Origin: Alistipes sp.
GTDB taxonomy: Bacteria > Bacteroidota > Bacteroidia > Bacteroidales > Rikenellaceae
Direction of reading: 5' to 3'
NCBI GenBank assembly: GCA_017403125.1
Contig: JAFQOR010000020.1
Span: 1 to 64,000 of the forward strand
DNA: 64,000 bases
Shown: one piece after another, positions 52,707 to 60,975 of the stretch
Position numbering within the stretch: position 1 is the first letter of the stretch
How the letters are laid out: every line of letters starts with the position of its first letter
Program-made: the position numbers and the translations under genes
The notes under the pieces: model-generated
Told to the model about the DNA's origin: nothing
Seen by the model: the letters and a program-made list of their open reading frames with translations, nothing else
Database searches by the model: none

Positions 52707-53966
52707 CTACTTGCGTATAGCCACAACGCCCGGAAGCTCCTTGCCCTCCATATACTCCAAGAGTGCACCACCGCCTGTCGAGACGTACGACACCTTGTCT
52801 GCCAAGCCGAACTTGTTGATGCAGGCTACCGAGTCGCCACCGCCGATGAGCGAGTAGGCACCATTCTGCGTAGCCTCGGCAATAGCCTCTGCCACAGCGC
52901 GTGAGCCTGTCGAGAACTTGTCAATCTCGAATACGCCCACAGGGCCGTTCCAGAGTATGGTCTTGCACGAGAGGATATGCTCGCGGAACTTTGCCTTGCC
53001 CTCCGAAGCGATGTCCACGCCCTCCCAAGCATCGGGGATGTTGTTGGCGGGAGCCTCCTGGGTATTAGCGTCGTTCGAGAAGTCGTCACAGATAAGTGCA
53101 TCGGGCGAGCGCAGAATCTTTACGCCACGCTCCTCGGCCTTCTTCAAGATTTCGAGTGCTACGGGGAACATATCGGGCTCGCAGATAGATTTACCCTCCT
53201 TGCCGCCCTCGGCGCCTGCGAAGGTGTAGGTCATGCCGCCACCGATGATGATTGAATCGACCCTCTCCATGAGCTTCTCGATGATGGTAATCTTGGTCGA
53301 TACCTTCGAGCCACCCACGATGGCGCAGAAGGGACGCTGGGGGTTCTGCATGACGCCATCTATCGCCTTCAACTCGTTCTCCATGACATAGCCGAACATC
53401 TTGTCGTTGGGGAAGTAGTCGGCGATAAGTGCCGTTGAGGCGTGTGCGCGGTGTGCCGTGCCAAAGGCGTCGTTGATATAGCAGTCGGCATACGATGCCA
53501 AGCGCTTGACAAACGCCTTCTGCGACTCCTTAACTGCCTTCTTGGCTGCTGCCTTCTCCTCGTCTGTTGCGTCGTCTGCCAATCCGCGGGGCTTGCCCTC
53601 CTCCTCGGCATAGAAGCGCAGGTTCTCCAAGAGCATAACCTCGCCGGCTTTAAGCTCGCGTGCCATCTGCTCTGCCTTGTCGCCCATGCAGTCGCCTGCG
53701 AACATCACCTTGCAGCCAAGACGCTCCTCGATAGCGCCCACAATCTGCTCTAACGAGTACTTGGGGTCGGGATTCTTCTTCGGACGTCCGAGGTGCGACA
53801 TGAGAATCACGCTGCCACCCTTTGCCAAAACGTGCTTGATGGTGGGTATTGCGGCACGAATACGTGTGTCGTCCGTAACCTTACCTTCTGCCGTGAGGGG
53901 CACGTTGAAATCTACGCGGATAATGGCGCGCTTGCCTTCGAAGTTGTAGTTGTCAATAGCGAACAT
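52707..53966 (-). CDS. pgk: Phosphoglycerate kinase
   Basis: It makes ATP and 3-phosphoglycerate from 1,3-bisphosphoglycerate. The 419-residue length is typical. [36 protein letters not shown] and the C-terminal [13 protein letters not shown] are all present. The leader of about 110 bases begins near TATATTTG at 54085-54092. It is first in a likely run of pgk, pepO and tkt. Confidence 0.97.
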   Translation of the reverse strand: MFAIDNYNFEGKRAIIRVDFNVPLTAEGKVTDDTRIRAAIPTIKHVLAKGGSVILMSHLGRPKKNPDPKYSLEQIVGAIEERLGCKVMFAGDCMGDKAEQMARELKAGEVMLLENLRFYAEEEGKPRGLADDATDEEKAAAKKAVKESQKAFVKRLASYADCYINDAFGTAHRAHASTALIADYFPNDKMFGYVMENELKAIDGVMQNPQRPFCAIVGGSKVSTKITIIEKLMERVDSIIIGGGMTYTFAGAEGGKEGKSICEPDMFPVALEILKKAEERGVKILRSPDALICDDFSNDANTQEAPANNIPDAWEGVDIASEGKAKFREHILSCKTILWNGPVGVFEIDKFSTGSRAVAEAIAEATQNGAYSLIGGGDSVACINKFGLADKVSYVSTGGGALLEYMEGKELPGVVAIRK

Positions 53967-54084
53967 AACTCTATAATTTTTTGTGGTTTATAATTTCGTT
54001 GCCAATATGTTGTGTTGCGATACCCCGCCATACGTGACTACATCGCCATGTGTGCAATATGTGAGTAGGGGTGCATCTATCGTG

Positions 54085-54092
54085 CAAATATA
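54085..54092 (-). promoter_or_regulatory. Promoter -7 box of pgk
   Basis: TATATTTG on the minus strand; no clear -33 element. Confidence 0.55.
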
Positions 54093-54195
54093 CTCAAAAA
54101 TTTTGAAACGGCATAGCGTTATACCTTAAATAATATAGAGGAGTGGTTTTTTTTGGGCGCCGCGACGTGGCAGAGGGGTAGAGAGATGGGGAGAG

Positions 54196-54468
54196 TAGGG
54201 AGTTTAGTGAGGGGTAGCGTAGCAACCTTAACACTCCCTAAATTCCCTAAATTCCCTAACACACGAATCACGCACGAATCACGCACCCCCACCCCCGTGA
54301 TTCCGTGATTCCGTGATTCGCGTTATCAATCACGCCTCAATCACGCACTAATCACGCACCCCCACCCCCGTGATTCCGTGATTCCGTGATTCCGTGATTC
54401 GTGAGAGAGTTTAGGGGGAGTAGGGAGCGTAGTGCAAGATAGCGTAACAACCTTAACACACCCTAATC
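54196..54468 (+). repeat. Left arm of the long inverted repeat pair flanking the ATPase gene
   Basis: Outer part: TAGGGAGTTTAGTGAGGGG, then GTAGCGTAGCAACCTTAACA and tandem CTCCCTAAATTCCCTAAATT units. Middle: two blocks, each with CACGCACCCCCACCCCCGTG followed by three or four CCGTGATT units. Inner part (54397-54466): GTGAGAGAGTTTAGGGGGAG through GTAGTGCAAGATAGCGTAAC. Each part has an inverted counterpart at 55744-56034 in mirror order. Confidence 0.9.
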
Positions 54469-54517
54469 CCCTCCCCTCTCTCGATAATAAAAAATTTAAC
54501 CTTTCGTGGCAAAATAC

Positions 54518-54548
54518 TTGACATCGCCTCTTTTTTGTTGTATATTTG
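54518..54548 (+). promoter_or_regulatory. Promoter of the ATPase gene
   Basis: TTGACA (54518-54523), 17 bases, then TATATTTG (54541-54548). It fits both the general -35 and the Bacteroidota -7 consensus. Confidence 0.75.
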
Positions 54549-54692
54549 TCCCCTGAACGGAGTACCCTCGATGTTCTGTCGAGGAGCCACGTAGCCCCAT
54601 AGAGCGGTTATCGGACTGCGCTACGCAACACATATTCTCATCTTGGCGAGTACCCCGTATGACATCTCTTCAAACAATTAAACTATTTAACT
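54549..54692 (+). promoter_or_regulatory. Structured leader of the ATPase gene
   Basis: About 140 bases between the promoter and start codon. One clear hairpin is CCTCGA / TCGAGG (54566-54571 with 54579-54584). GAGTACCC occurs at 54560 and again near 54649. No known riboswitch was recognised. Confidence 0.45.
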
Positions 54693-55718
54693 ATGTCAGT
54701 ACAAACAACCCTTCCCGAGGAGTATGGCAACCTTACGGGACGAAAGCTCGAACGTGCCATTGCGCGATTCGAGTATGACCTTGCCGATGAGCGAGTACAG
54801 CAGTATATGGTGGATATATCGAAGGAGCTGCCCGAGCCTACGCCACTGATTAGCATCGATGGGCAGTGTGTATGTTCGCGGGGTAACATATCGGTGATAT
54901 GTGGCGAGGCAAAGAGTAAGAAGACCTTTCTCGCCTCGGCGTTGGTGGCGGGCATGTTGGCTATGCCCATCAAGCAGTCCAGGACCTTTAAGAATGTCAA
55001 GCCTAACGTCCTGACCAATGTGCTGTGGTTGGATACGGAGCAGGGTATGCACCATGTGCGTAAGGTTGTCAAGCGCATAAACGACCAGATAGCCTTCCCC
55101 GACCGCATCGAGCCACGACTTACTACGCTGTCGTTAAGAGAGTTAGACCCCAAGCAGCGTAAGGGCATACTCTACGATGCTGTGCGTGTGCAGACCTATG
55201 ATTTGATAGTTATCGACGGCATCGCCGACCTGCAACGCAACACCAACGACTTGGAGGAGAGCGATGCCCTTATCAACGAACTTATGGCGCTATCGACAAA
55301 GCTCGATTGCCACATAATGTGCATACTGCACACCAATCCGGGTACGGATAAGGCGCGTGGCCATTTAGGTTCGTCGTTGCAGCGCAAGGCCGAGTCGGTA
55401 ATCTACGTGCATCGCAATGGCGAGATTTCGGTTGTCGAGCCGCAGTTCTGCCGTAACGAGCCATTCGAGCGTTTTGCATTCATGGTAAACGAGGATGGGC
55501 TGCCCGAGGTGTGCGACCTTCCGGAGAGGGGCAGCACAGAGAGTGTTATTATTGGTATGCTGCGTGATAGCTATGGTGGCAGGGTCGAGCGTGCGGTGCT
55601 GGTAAACAAGGTTCAGGAGCAGTTGGGCATAGGCGTGGGTGCTGCCCGCATGAAGGTGCATCGCCTAACACGCAAGGGGGTGTTGGGCTACGACGAGCAC
55701 TATGTATGGATTCCGTAG
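54693..55718 (+). CDS. RepA/RecA-like (AAA_25-type) ATPase with C-terminal winged helix
   Basis: The 341-residue protein is a RecA-fold P-loop ATPase. Walker A is GEAKSKKT (71-78), an unusual form with Lys in place of the second Gly. LWLDTEQG (111-118) carries the likely catalytic Glu. Walker B is LIVIDGIADL (171-180). HTNPG (213-217) and GHLGSSLQRKAE (223-234) match the sensor and finger regions of hexameric RepA-type helicases of plasmids and mobilizable elements. The last 55 residues look like a winged helix for DNA binding. It is the only gene between two ~280-base inverted repeat arms. No primase, relaxase, integrase or transposase is nearby. Possible roles are a replication helicase remnant or a stand-alone repeat-associated ATPase; both are inference. 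Confidence 0.85.
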   Translation: MSVQTTLPEEYGNLTGRKLERAIARFEYDLADERVQQYMVDISKELPEPTPLISIDGQCVCSRGNISVICGEAKSKKTFLASALVAGMLAMPIKQSRTFKNVKPNVLTNVLWLDTEQGMHHVRKVVKRINDQIAFPDRIEPRLTTLSLRELDPKQRKGILYDAVRVQTYDLIVIDGIADLQRNTNDLEESDALINELMALSTKLDCHIMCILHTNPGTDKARGHLGSSLQRKAESVIYVHRNGEISVVEPQFCRNEPFERFAFMVNEDGLPEVCDLPERGSTESVIIGMLRDSYGGRVERAVLVNKVQEQLGIGVGAARMKVHRLTRKGVLGYDEHYVWIP

Positions 55719-55743
55719 GGGCTGACCAAGGCGTTGGAGCAAA

Positions 55744-56034
55744 GTTAGGGAGTGATAAGGTTGCTACGCTATCTTGCACTACGCTCCCTACTCTCCACCT
55801 AAACTCTCTCACGAATCACGGAATCACGGAATCACGGAATCACGGAATCACGGAATCACGGAATCACGGAATCACGGAATCACGGGGGGTGGGGGTGCGT
55901 GATTGGTGCGTGATTCGTGCGTTAGGGAAGTTAGAGAATTTAGAGAATTTAGAGAATTTAGGGAATTTAGGGAGTGTCGAGGTTGCTACGCGCTACCACT
56001 CTCTAAACTCTCTAAACTCCCTAAACTCCCTAAC
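55744..56034 (-). repeat. Right arm of the long inverted repeat pair
   Basis: On the minus strand it repeats the left arm in the same order. The part nearest the gene (55744-55810) matches 54397-54466 with about five mismatches and one 2-base gap. The part with CGCACCCCCACCCCCC and CACGAATCACGC matches the left middle. The outer part has GGTAGCGCGTAGCAACCT followed by CTCCCTAAATTCCCTAAATT. Additional CTCTAAATT units make this arm slightly longer. Confidence 0.9.
55814..55885. repeat. Nine perfect tandem copies of AATCACGG
   Basis: An 8-base unit repeated without interruption. The left arm carries the inverted unit CCGTGATT in groups of three and four, so unit number has changed between the arms. 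Confidence 0.97.
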
Positions 56035-56049
56035 AGCCTCTAATATCTG

Positions 56050-58185
56050 CTATTTGAGATACTTGTCGAGCCAGCCGAAGAACTCGCGGTTCCAAACAAC
56101 CGAGTTCTGGGGTTGGAATACCTGATGTGCCTCGTTCTCGAACGACACGAGGCGTGCGTCGATGCCCTGAACACGTGCTGCGGTAAATGCCTCCAACGAC
56201 TGTGTGTAGGGTATGCGGTAGTCCTTCTCGCCCGTGATAATCATGATGGGTGTATCCCAATTTGCCACGAGCTTATGGGGTGAGTTGGCATAGGAGCGCT
56301 GTGCCGTAGCATTCGCCTTGTCCCAATATGCGCCACCATAGTCGTTCGTAACGAAGAAGAGCTCCTCGGTATGTCCATACATCGACTCGAAGTTGAAGAT
56401 GCCGCAGTGGGCGATAAACGCCTTGAAACGACCCTCGTGCACACCTGCAAGGTAGTAGGTCGAGTAGCCGCCATACGATGCACCTACGCAGCCACGACGC
56501 TCCTTATCTACCCACGGCTCCTGCGACACTGTGTCGATAGCCGAGAGGTAGTCCTGGATGTTCTGACCCGAGTAGTCGCCCGAAATCTGGTCGGTCCACT
56601 CCTGTCCGAACGAGGGGCAGCCACGGCGGTTGGGAGCTACGATAACGTAGCCCTGGGCTGCCATAAGCTGGAAGTTCCAGCGGTAGCTCCAAAACTGCGA
56701 TACGATGCTCTGGGGACCGCCCTGACAGTAGAGCAACGTAGGATACTTCTTGTTGGGGTCGAAGTCGGGGGGCAGGATAACCCATGTGAGCATCTGCTTG
56801 CCGTCGGTTGTGGTAATCCAGCGCTTCTCGACCTTGCCAAACTTGATGTTGTCGTAAATCTCGCGGTTTACGTCCGTCAGCTGGCTCAACTCGCCCGTCG
56901 CGAGATTCACGTCGTAGAGCTCTACGGCCTTCGATATGGTGTTCATGTTGGCTACCATGCGGCCACCGGCATAGGTGAAGGTGTTGATGTCGTGGTCACC
57001 CTCGGTTATGGTCTCCATCGTCGAGCCCCTGGCGTCGATGCGTGCAATCTGGTGTGTAGCCTCGTAGGGCAGTACGAAGTAGAGGGCGTCGTTGCCGTCC
57101 CACACAACCTCCGTAGCGCAGATGTCGCGCCCCTTGGTGATGTAGCGCGCCTCGTTCTTGTCGAGGTCATATATCCACAGACGCTGCTGGTCTGCCTCGT
57201 TGCCCGGGCGGCGCTGCGAACGCACGGCAATCTTGCGGCCGTCGGGCGAGAATACGGGGTACTTGTCGTAGCCTACGAAGGGCTCATGCTCGGTAGCAAA
57301 CTCCTTGGTGAGGTTGCGTGTGGCGCCCGTAGCAAAGTCGTAGAGGAAGATGTCCGAGTCGGTAGAGAGCGCATACTCGGTGCCTGTGAGGGGCTTGCAG
57401 GTGTAGGCAAGCTGGGTGCCGTCGTCCGAGAGGCGAATCTCCTTGGTGTCGAAGTAGGGGGCAAGGGGAGCATCCCACGCCTTATCCTCGCCGATGATGT
57501 CCTTGCCGTTGGCAATCACGCCGTTGGCATAGTCGGCAGCGAAGATGTGCAGATACGAGCCGTCGTCCCAATAGTCCCAATGGCGCACCATGAGGTCGTC
57601 GTAGATGCGCACCTTCGACTTATCCATATCCTCGTAGATGTCCGAGCCCTTCATCTTGGCAACCTTCACACGCTGAACATAGAAGGCGTGGTCGCCCGCA
57701 ATGCCGAAGCCCTCGACATCCTTATCGAGGTTCGTAAGCTGGCGCACCTGCTCCGTTGCAAGGTCGAGTGCCCACACCTGCGATGAGCCTGTGCGGTTCG
57801 AGAGGAAGGCAATCTCGGTGTTCGAGAGCCACTGCGGAGAGTGGTTCGAAGAGGTGTTGTCGGTTAGCTGGCGCTCCTCGCCCGTAGCCATGTCGCGGAG
57901 GTGGAGCGTCGTTATGCCGCGATTCTCGGCAAGGTTGTACTGCGTGAGGGCGTAGAGTAGCTGTGTGCCATCGGGCGACAGCGTCTCCGAGCCTATGCGT
58001 CCCATCTTCCACATAACCTCGGCAGTAAACTTGCCTGCCGCCTTTTCTTCGGCGGTCAGGGCGTTGTCGATAACAAGGGGCGCGGGAGCCTCATTTGTGC
58101 TCTGCGCAGCGTCGCTCTTCTCGCCCTCTGCCGAGCAGGCCGCAAGAGTCGTAGCAAATGTCATGATAAATAGTAGTTTTTTCAT
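56050..58185 (-). CDS. S9-family (DPP5-like) dipeptidyl/oligopeptidase, lipoprotein
   Basis: The protein has 711 residues. The signal MKKLLFIMTFATTLAAC has a lipobox, so it is anchored in the envelope. An N-terminal beta-propeller (about 50-430) has Asp-box-like repeats such as SPDGTQLLY and SPDGRKIAV. The C-terminal alpha/beta-hydrolase has nucleophile Ser in GASYGGYS, Asp in GEKDYRIPY and His in NEAHQV. The pattern fits S9C enzymes such as DPP5, which remove dipeptides and supply peptides to asaccharolytic Bacteroidales. The peptide transporter at 14218 would use such products. Confidence 0.93.
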   Translation of the reverse strand: MKKLLFIMTFATTLAACSAEGEKSDAAQSTNEAPAPLVIDNALTAEEKAAGKFTAEVMWKMGRIGSETLSPDGTQLLYALTQYNLAENRGITTLHLRDMATGEERQLTDNTSSNHSPQWLSNTEIAFLSNRTGSSQVWALDLATEQVRQLTNLDKDVEGFGIAGDHAFYVQRVKVAKMKGSDIYEDMDKSKVRIYDDLMVRHWDYWDDGSYLHIFAADYANGVIANGKDIIGEDKAWDAPLAPYFDTKEIRLSDDGTQLAYTCKPLTGTEYALSTDSDIFLYDFATGATRNLTKEFATEHEPFVGYDKYPVFSPDGRKIAVRSQRRPGNEADQQRLWIYDLDKNEARYITKGRDICATEVVWDGNDALYFVLPYEATHQIARIDARGSTMETITEGDHDINTFTYAGGRMVANMNTISKAVELYDVNLATGELSQLTDVNREIYDNIKFGKVEKRWITTTDGKQMLTWVILPPDFDPNKKYPTLLYCQGGPQSIVSQFWSYRWNFQLMAAQGYVIVAPNRRGCPSFGQEWTDQISGDYSGQNIQDYLSAIDTVSQEPWVDKERRGCVGASYGGYSTYYLAGVHEGRFKAFIAHCGIFNFESMYGHTEELFFVTNDYGGAYWDKANATAQRSYANSPHKLVANWDTPIMIITGEKDYRIPYTQSLEAFTAARVQGIDARLVSFENEAHQVFQPQNSVVWNREFFGWLDKYLK

Positions 58186-58205
58186 AATATTGTATGTGTA
58201 TTCGG

Positions 58206-58233
58206 TTGTTCACCAAAAAAAAGCGTATCTTTG
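58206..58233 (+). promoter_or_regulatory. Promoter of the Nudix-porX unit
   Basis: TTG (58206-58208), 17 bases, then TATCTTTG (58226-58233). It fixes the Nudix start at 58256 rather than farther upstream. Confidence 0.62.
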
Positions 58234-58255
58234 CCCTCGTAACACCCCCTGTTGT

Positions 58256-58909
58256 ATGCTTTACGAACAGACCATATACGTAGGCTCTTCACGCATAATC
58301 TTTACCTCGGAGCCACTCTCTGCACAGGCTCTGGCGACCCTTGGCATAGCGAGCAACGAGTGTGTCGAGCATCTCGCCGTGGACGACAACATGTCGGTTT
58401 CATGGGCGAAAGTAGTAAAAAAAGTCGAAAAGAGCAAATTTGTGGCTATTATCACTCCCGACATCGAGCGCACGTTTGGCAGTGTGGCGTCGCAGATGGT
58501 CGAGGTTGAGGCGGCAGGAGGTGTCGTAGCTAACGAGCATGGCGAGCTGCTGATGATTCTGTTGCGCGAGCGCTACGACCTGCCGAAGGGTCATGTCGAG
58601 CGTGGCGAGCAGAGCAGTGAGGCGGCACTACGTGAGGTCAGAGAGGAGACGGGCATTGTGGCGAGATTGGTTGGTCGGCGACCTCTTGCCGTGACCCTTC
58701 ATGCCTACGACTGCTATGGGCGGTGGGAGCTGAAACGCACCCTCTGGTGGCAGATGCAGCGCGTTGAGGGTGACCCCCAACCCCAGCGCGACGAGGGTAT
58801 AACGTGGGCGGGGTGGTGCACAAGAGAGGCTGTGACGGCAAATCTTATGCAGAGCTACGACACAATTAAATGCGTCGTTGAGGCGTTAGATAGGGCGGAG
58901 AGTGAGTGA
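58256..58909 (+). CDS. Nudix hydrolase with an N-terminal extension
   Basis: The protein has 217 residues. The Nudix box GHVERGEQSSEAALREVREE (residues 112 on, followed by TGI) is complete for metal binding and pyrophosphate hydrolysis. An N-terminal domain of about 85 residues (YEQTIYVGSSRIIFTSEPLS and on) precedes it and is not a recognised family to me. The substrate is not predictable. The gene starts 22 bases after its promoter box and ends 32 bases before porX, so the two are probably cotranscribed. Confidence 0.85.
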   Translation: MLYEQTIYVGSSRIIFTSEPLSAQALATLGIASNECVEHLAVDDNMSVSWAKVVKKVEKSKFVAIITPDIERTFGSVASQMVEVEAAGGVVANEHGELLMILLRERYDLPKGHVERGEQSSEAALREVREETGIVARLVGRRPLAVTLHAYDCYGRWELKRTLWWQMQRVEGDPQPQRDEGITWAGWCTREAVTANLMQSYDTIKCVVEALDRAESE

Positions 58910-58941
58910 TAACTCGATTGTTTAAGTAAGCGGAGCAGAGT

Positions 58942-60501
58942 ATGAACAATAGAATATTATGGGTGGACGACGAGGTTGAGCTGTTGAAGCCTCACGTCAT
59001 GTTTCTTGCGGCCAAGGGCTACGATGTCACCACGTGCAACAACGGCTACGACGCCGTGGAGCTGGTTACGGAGCATAGTTTCGACCTTGTAATTCTGGAC
59101 GAGATGATGCCCGGTATGACGGGTTTGGAGACGCTGCCTCTGATTAAGGCGGAGCGTCCGTCGCTGCCCGTAATCATGGTCACGAAGAGCGAGGAGGAGG
59201 ATATTATGAACAAGGCGATAGGCTCGAAAATTGCCGACTACCTCATCAAGCCCGTGAATCCGAATCAGGTGCTGCTGTCGATAAAGAAGAATCTGCACTC
59301 CGAGAAGCTGGTCTCGGAGCAGACCTCGGCGGACTATCGTGCCGAGTTTGGACGCATTGCGGCACAGCAATACGCCGCCTCGTCGTTTGCCGACTGGTGC
59401 TCGCTCTATCGTCGTTTGGTGGGCTGGGATATCGAGCTCTCGCGCTCGACGGACCGCAGCATACGCGAGGTGTTGGCATCGCAGCGCAGCGAGGCTAATC
59501 AGGAGTTCTGCAAGTTCGTGCGTCGCAACTACTACGACTGGATAAATCGTCGTGTCGATGACCACGAGATACCCACCATGTCGCATACGCTCATGCGCCA
59601 CCGCATATTCGGCGAGGTGGACGAGGCGGAGCACACCACGCTTATACTCATCGACAACATGCGCTACGACCAGTGGCGCACTATCGAGCCCATGCTCGCA
59701 CCCTTCTTCAATGTCGCCACCGACGACTTCTACTGCGCCATACTTCCCACCGCTACGCAGTATGCGCGCAACGCCCTCTTTGCAGGTCTTATGCCCCTTG
59801 CCATCGACCGCCTTATGCCGCAGCGCTGGCTCAACGACAACGAGGATGGCGGCAAGAACCTCTACGAGGAGGAGTTCCTGCGTCGCTTGGTTGCGCAGTC
59901 GGGTAGGCAGTATCGTCTGACCTTCGATAAGCTCGTACGCCCCGAGGCGGGACGCAAGTTGTTGGACAACATGCAGCACATCTACGAGGCCGACCTCTCG
60001 GTCATCGTCTATAACTTCCTCGACATTCTCTCGCATGCCCGCACCGAGACCGACATCATCCGCGACCTCACCGACGACGAGGCAGCCTTCCGTTCGCTCA
60101 CCCGCTCGTGGTTCGAACATTCGGAGCTCTACACCCTCTTCCGTCGCCTTGCCGAGCGCGGCCACAAGGTCATTGTGACCTCGGACCATGGCACCATACG
60201 TGTCGATAATCCGGTGCGTGTTACGGGCGACAGGGAGACCTCGTCGAACCTGCGCTACAAGACGGGTCGCAATCTGGCATACAACTCGCGCGAGGTCTAT
60301 GAGGTGCAGCGCCCCGAGGATATACAGCTGCCGTCGAGCAACCTCACGTCGAGCTATATCTTCGCCTACAACCGCGACTTCTTGGTCTATAACAACGACG
60401 CCAACCGCTATATACGCTACTTCAAAAATACGTTCCAGCATGGCGGTATCTCCATGGAGGAGATGATTGTGCCCTACATAGTCCTAAACCCCAAACGATG
60501 A
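58942..60501 (+). CDS. porX: PorX-type response regulator with PglZ domain
   Basis: The protein has 519 residues. The receiver domain (1-120) has acidic Asp9-Asp10, phospho-acceptor Asp53 (ILDEMMPG), Thr81 and Lys103 (LIKP). A helical linker follows, then a PglZ alkaline-phosphatase-fold domain (about 230-515) with metal-site candidates in LIDNMRYDQW (Asp238), PTATQ (Thr272) and TSDHGT. In Porphyromonas gingivalis PorX with the kinase PorY controls type 9 secretion genes, and its PglZ part has been described as an oligonucleotide phosphodiesterase. No PorY or T9SS gene is in this window. It is followed by tsaE after 15 bases. Confidence 0.92.
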   Translation: MNNRILWVDDEVELLKPHVMFLAAKGYDVTTCNNGYDAVELVTEHSFDLVILDEMMPGMTGLETLPLIKAERPSLPVIMVTKSEEEDIMNKAIGSKIADYLIKPVNPNQVLLSIKKNLHSEKLVSEQTSADYRAEFGRIAAQQYAASSFADWCSLYRRLVGWDIELSRSTDRSIREVLASQRSEANQEFCKFVRRNYYDWINRRVDDHEIPTMSHTLMRHRIFGEVDEAEHTTLILIDNMRYDQWRTIEPMLAPFFNVATDDFYCAILPTATQYARNALFAGLMPLAIDRLMPQRWLNDNEDGGKNLYEEEFLRRLVAQSGRQYRLTFDKLVRPEAGRKLLDNMQHIYEADLSVIVYNFLDILSHARTETDIIRDLTDDEAAFRSLTRSWFEHSELYTLFRRLAERGHKVIVTSDHGTIRVDNPVRVTGDRETSSNLRYKTGRNLAYNSREVYEVQRPEDIQLPSSNLTSSYIFAYNRDFLVYNNDANRYIRYFKNTFQHGGISMEEMIVPYIVLNPKR

Positions 60502-60516
60502 TTATATACCACGCAC

Positions 60517-60933
60517 ATGGAAAAGATTATAGAGATAGACTCCCTTGCAAAGCTCGACGACGTTGCTCGTGAGGTTTTAGGTTCGCTCGACGGACGCCAT
60601 ATCGTAGCCTTTGATGCCCCCATGGGTGCGGGCAAGACCACGCTCATTAGCCGCATTGTGGCGCTCTTGGGCTCCGACGACGACGTCACAAGTCCCACCT
60701 TCGCCATCGTAAACCAGTACGAGGGCTCCACCCAAACCATCTACCACTTCGATATGTATCGCATCGAGCGCATCGAGGAGGCGTTGGACTTCGGTTGCGA
60801 GGAGTATTTCGACTCCGGAAGCCTCTGTTTGGTGGAGTGGCCCGAGAAGATTGAGGCTATGTTGCCCGACGATACTATGGTCGTGCGCATCGAGATTCTC
60901 GACGAAGAGAGCCGACGTTTTGTAATTCGATAA
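60517..60933 (+). CDS. tsaE: tRNA threonylcarbamoyladenosine biosynthesis ATPase TsaE
   Basis: TsaE works with TsaB and TsaD to install t6A37 on tRNAs reading ANN codons. The 138-residue protein has Walker A GAGKTTLISRI, TSPTFAIVNQYEG and YHFDMYRI, all typical. It is placed 15 bases after porX, a Bacteroidota arrangement that suggests cotranscription. Confidence 0.95.
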   Translation: MEKIIEIDSLAKLDDVAREVLGSLDGRHIVAFDAPMGAGKTTLISRIVALLGSDDDVTSPTFAIVNQYEGSTQTIYHFDMYRIERIEEALDFGCEEYFDSGSLCLVEWPEKIEAMLPDDTMVVRIEILDEESRRFVIR

Positions 60934-60948
60934 AAATGACTATCTTTG
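60919..60948 (+). promoter_or_regulatory. Promoter of the SRPBCC gene, overlapping the tsaE 3' end
   Basis: TTTG (60919-60922), 18 bases, then TATCTTTG (60941-60948). Confidence 0.72.
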
Positions 60949-60975
60949 CCGCCGCAAAGCAAGAGATAACAGACT

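Larger units (their letters stand above)
53967..54692. other. 726-base gene-free stretch: pgk promoter, left repeat arm, ATPase promoter and leader
   Basis: It holds the pgk leader and promoter (to about 54115), the left arm of the inverted repeat pair (54196-54468), the ATPase promoter (54518-54548) and a leader of about 140 bases. No gene is visible. Confidence 0.8.
55719..56049. other. 331-base gene-free stretch filled by the right repeat arm
   Basis: Apart from about 25 bases after the ATPase stop and 15 before the S9 peptidase stop, it consists of the right inverted-repeat arm. Confidence 0.85.

Noticed and set aside
55814-55885. Possible CRISPR array
   Set aside because: The 8-base units follow one another with no spacers, and no cas gene is present.
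54196-56034. Ordinary insertion sequence
   Set aside because: The enclosed gene has RecA-type ATPase motifs and no DDE, HUH or serine/tyrosine recombinase pattern. The arms are internally repetitive, unlike usual IS ends.
56371-57786. A 471-codon open frame on the plus strand
   Set aside because: It is a shadow of the S9 peptidase gene; the propeller and hydrolase motifs are on the minus strand.
57965-58255. N-terminal extension of the Nudix protein
   Set aside because: It would overlap the S9 peptidase gene antisense and the Nudix promoter at 58226.
58957-60441. A 494-codon open frame on the minus strand
   Set aside because: It is antisense to porX, which shows receiver and PglZ motifs throughout. 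The reverse translation is low-complexity Val/Leu/Arg/His text.
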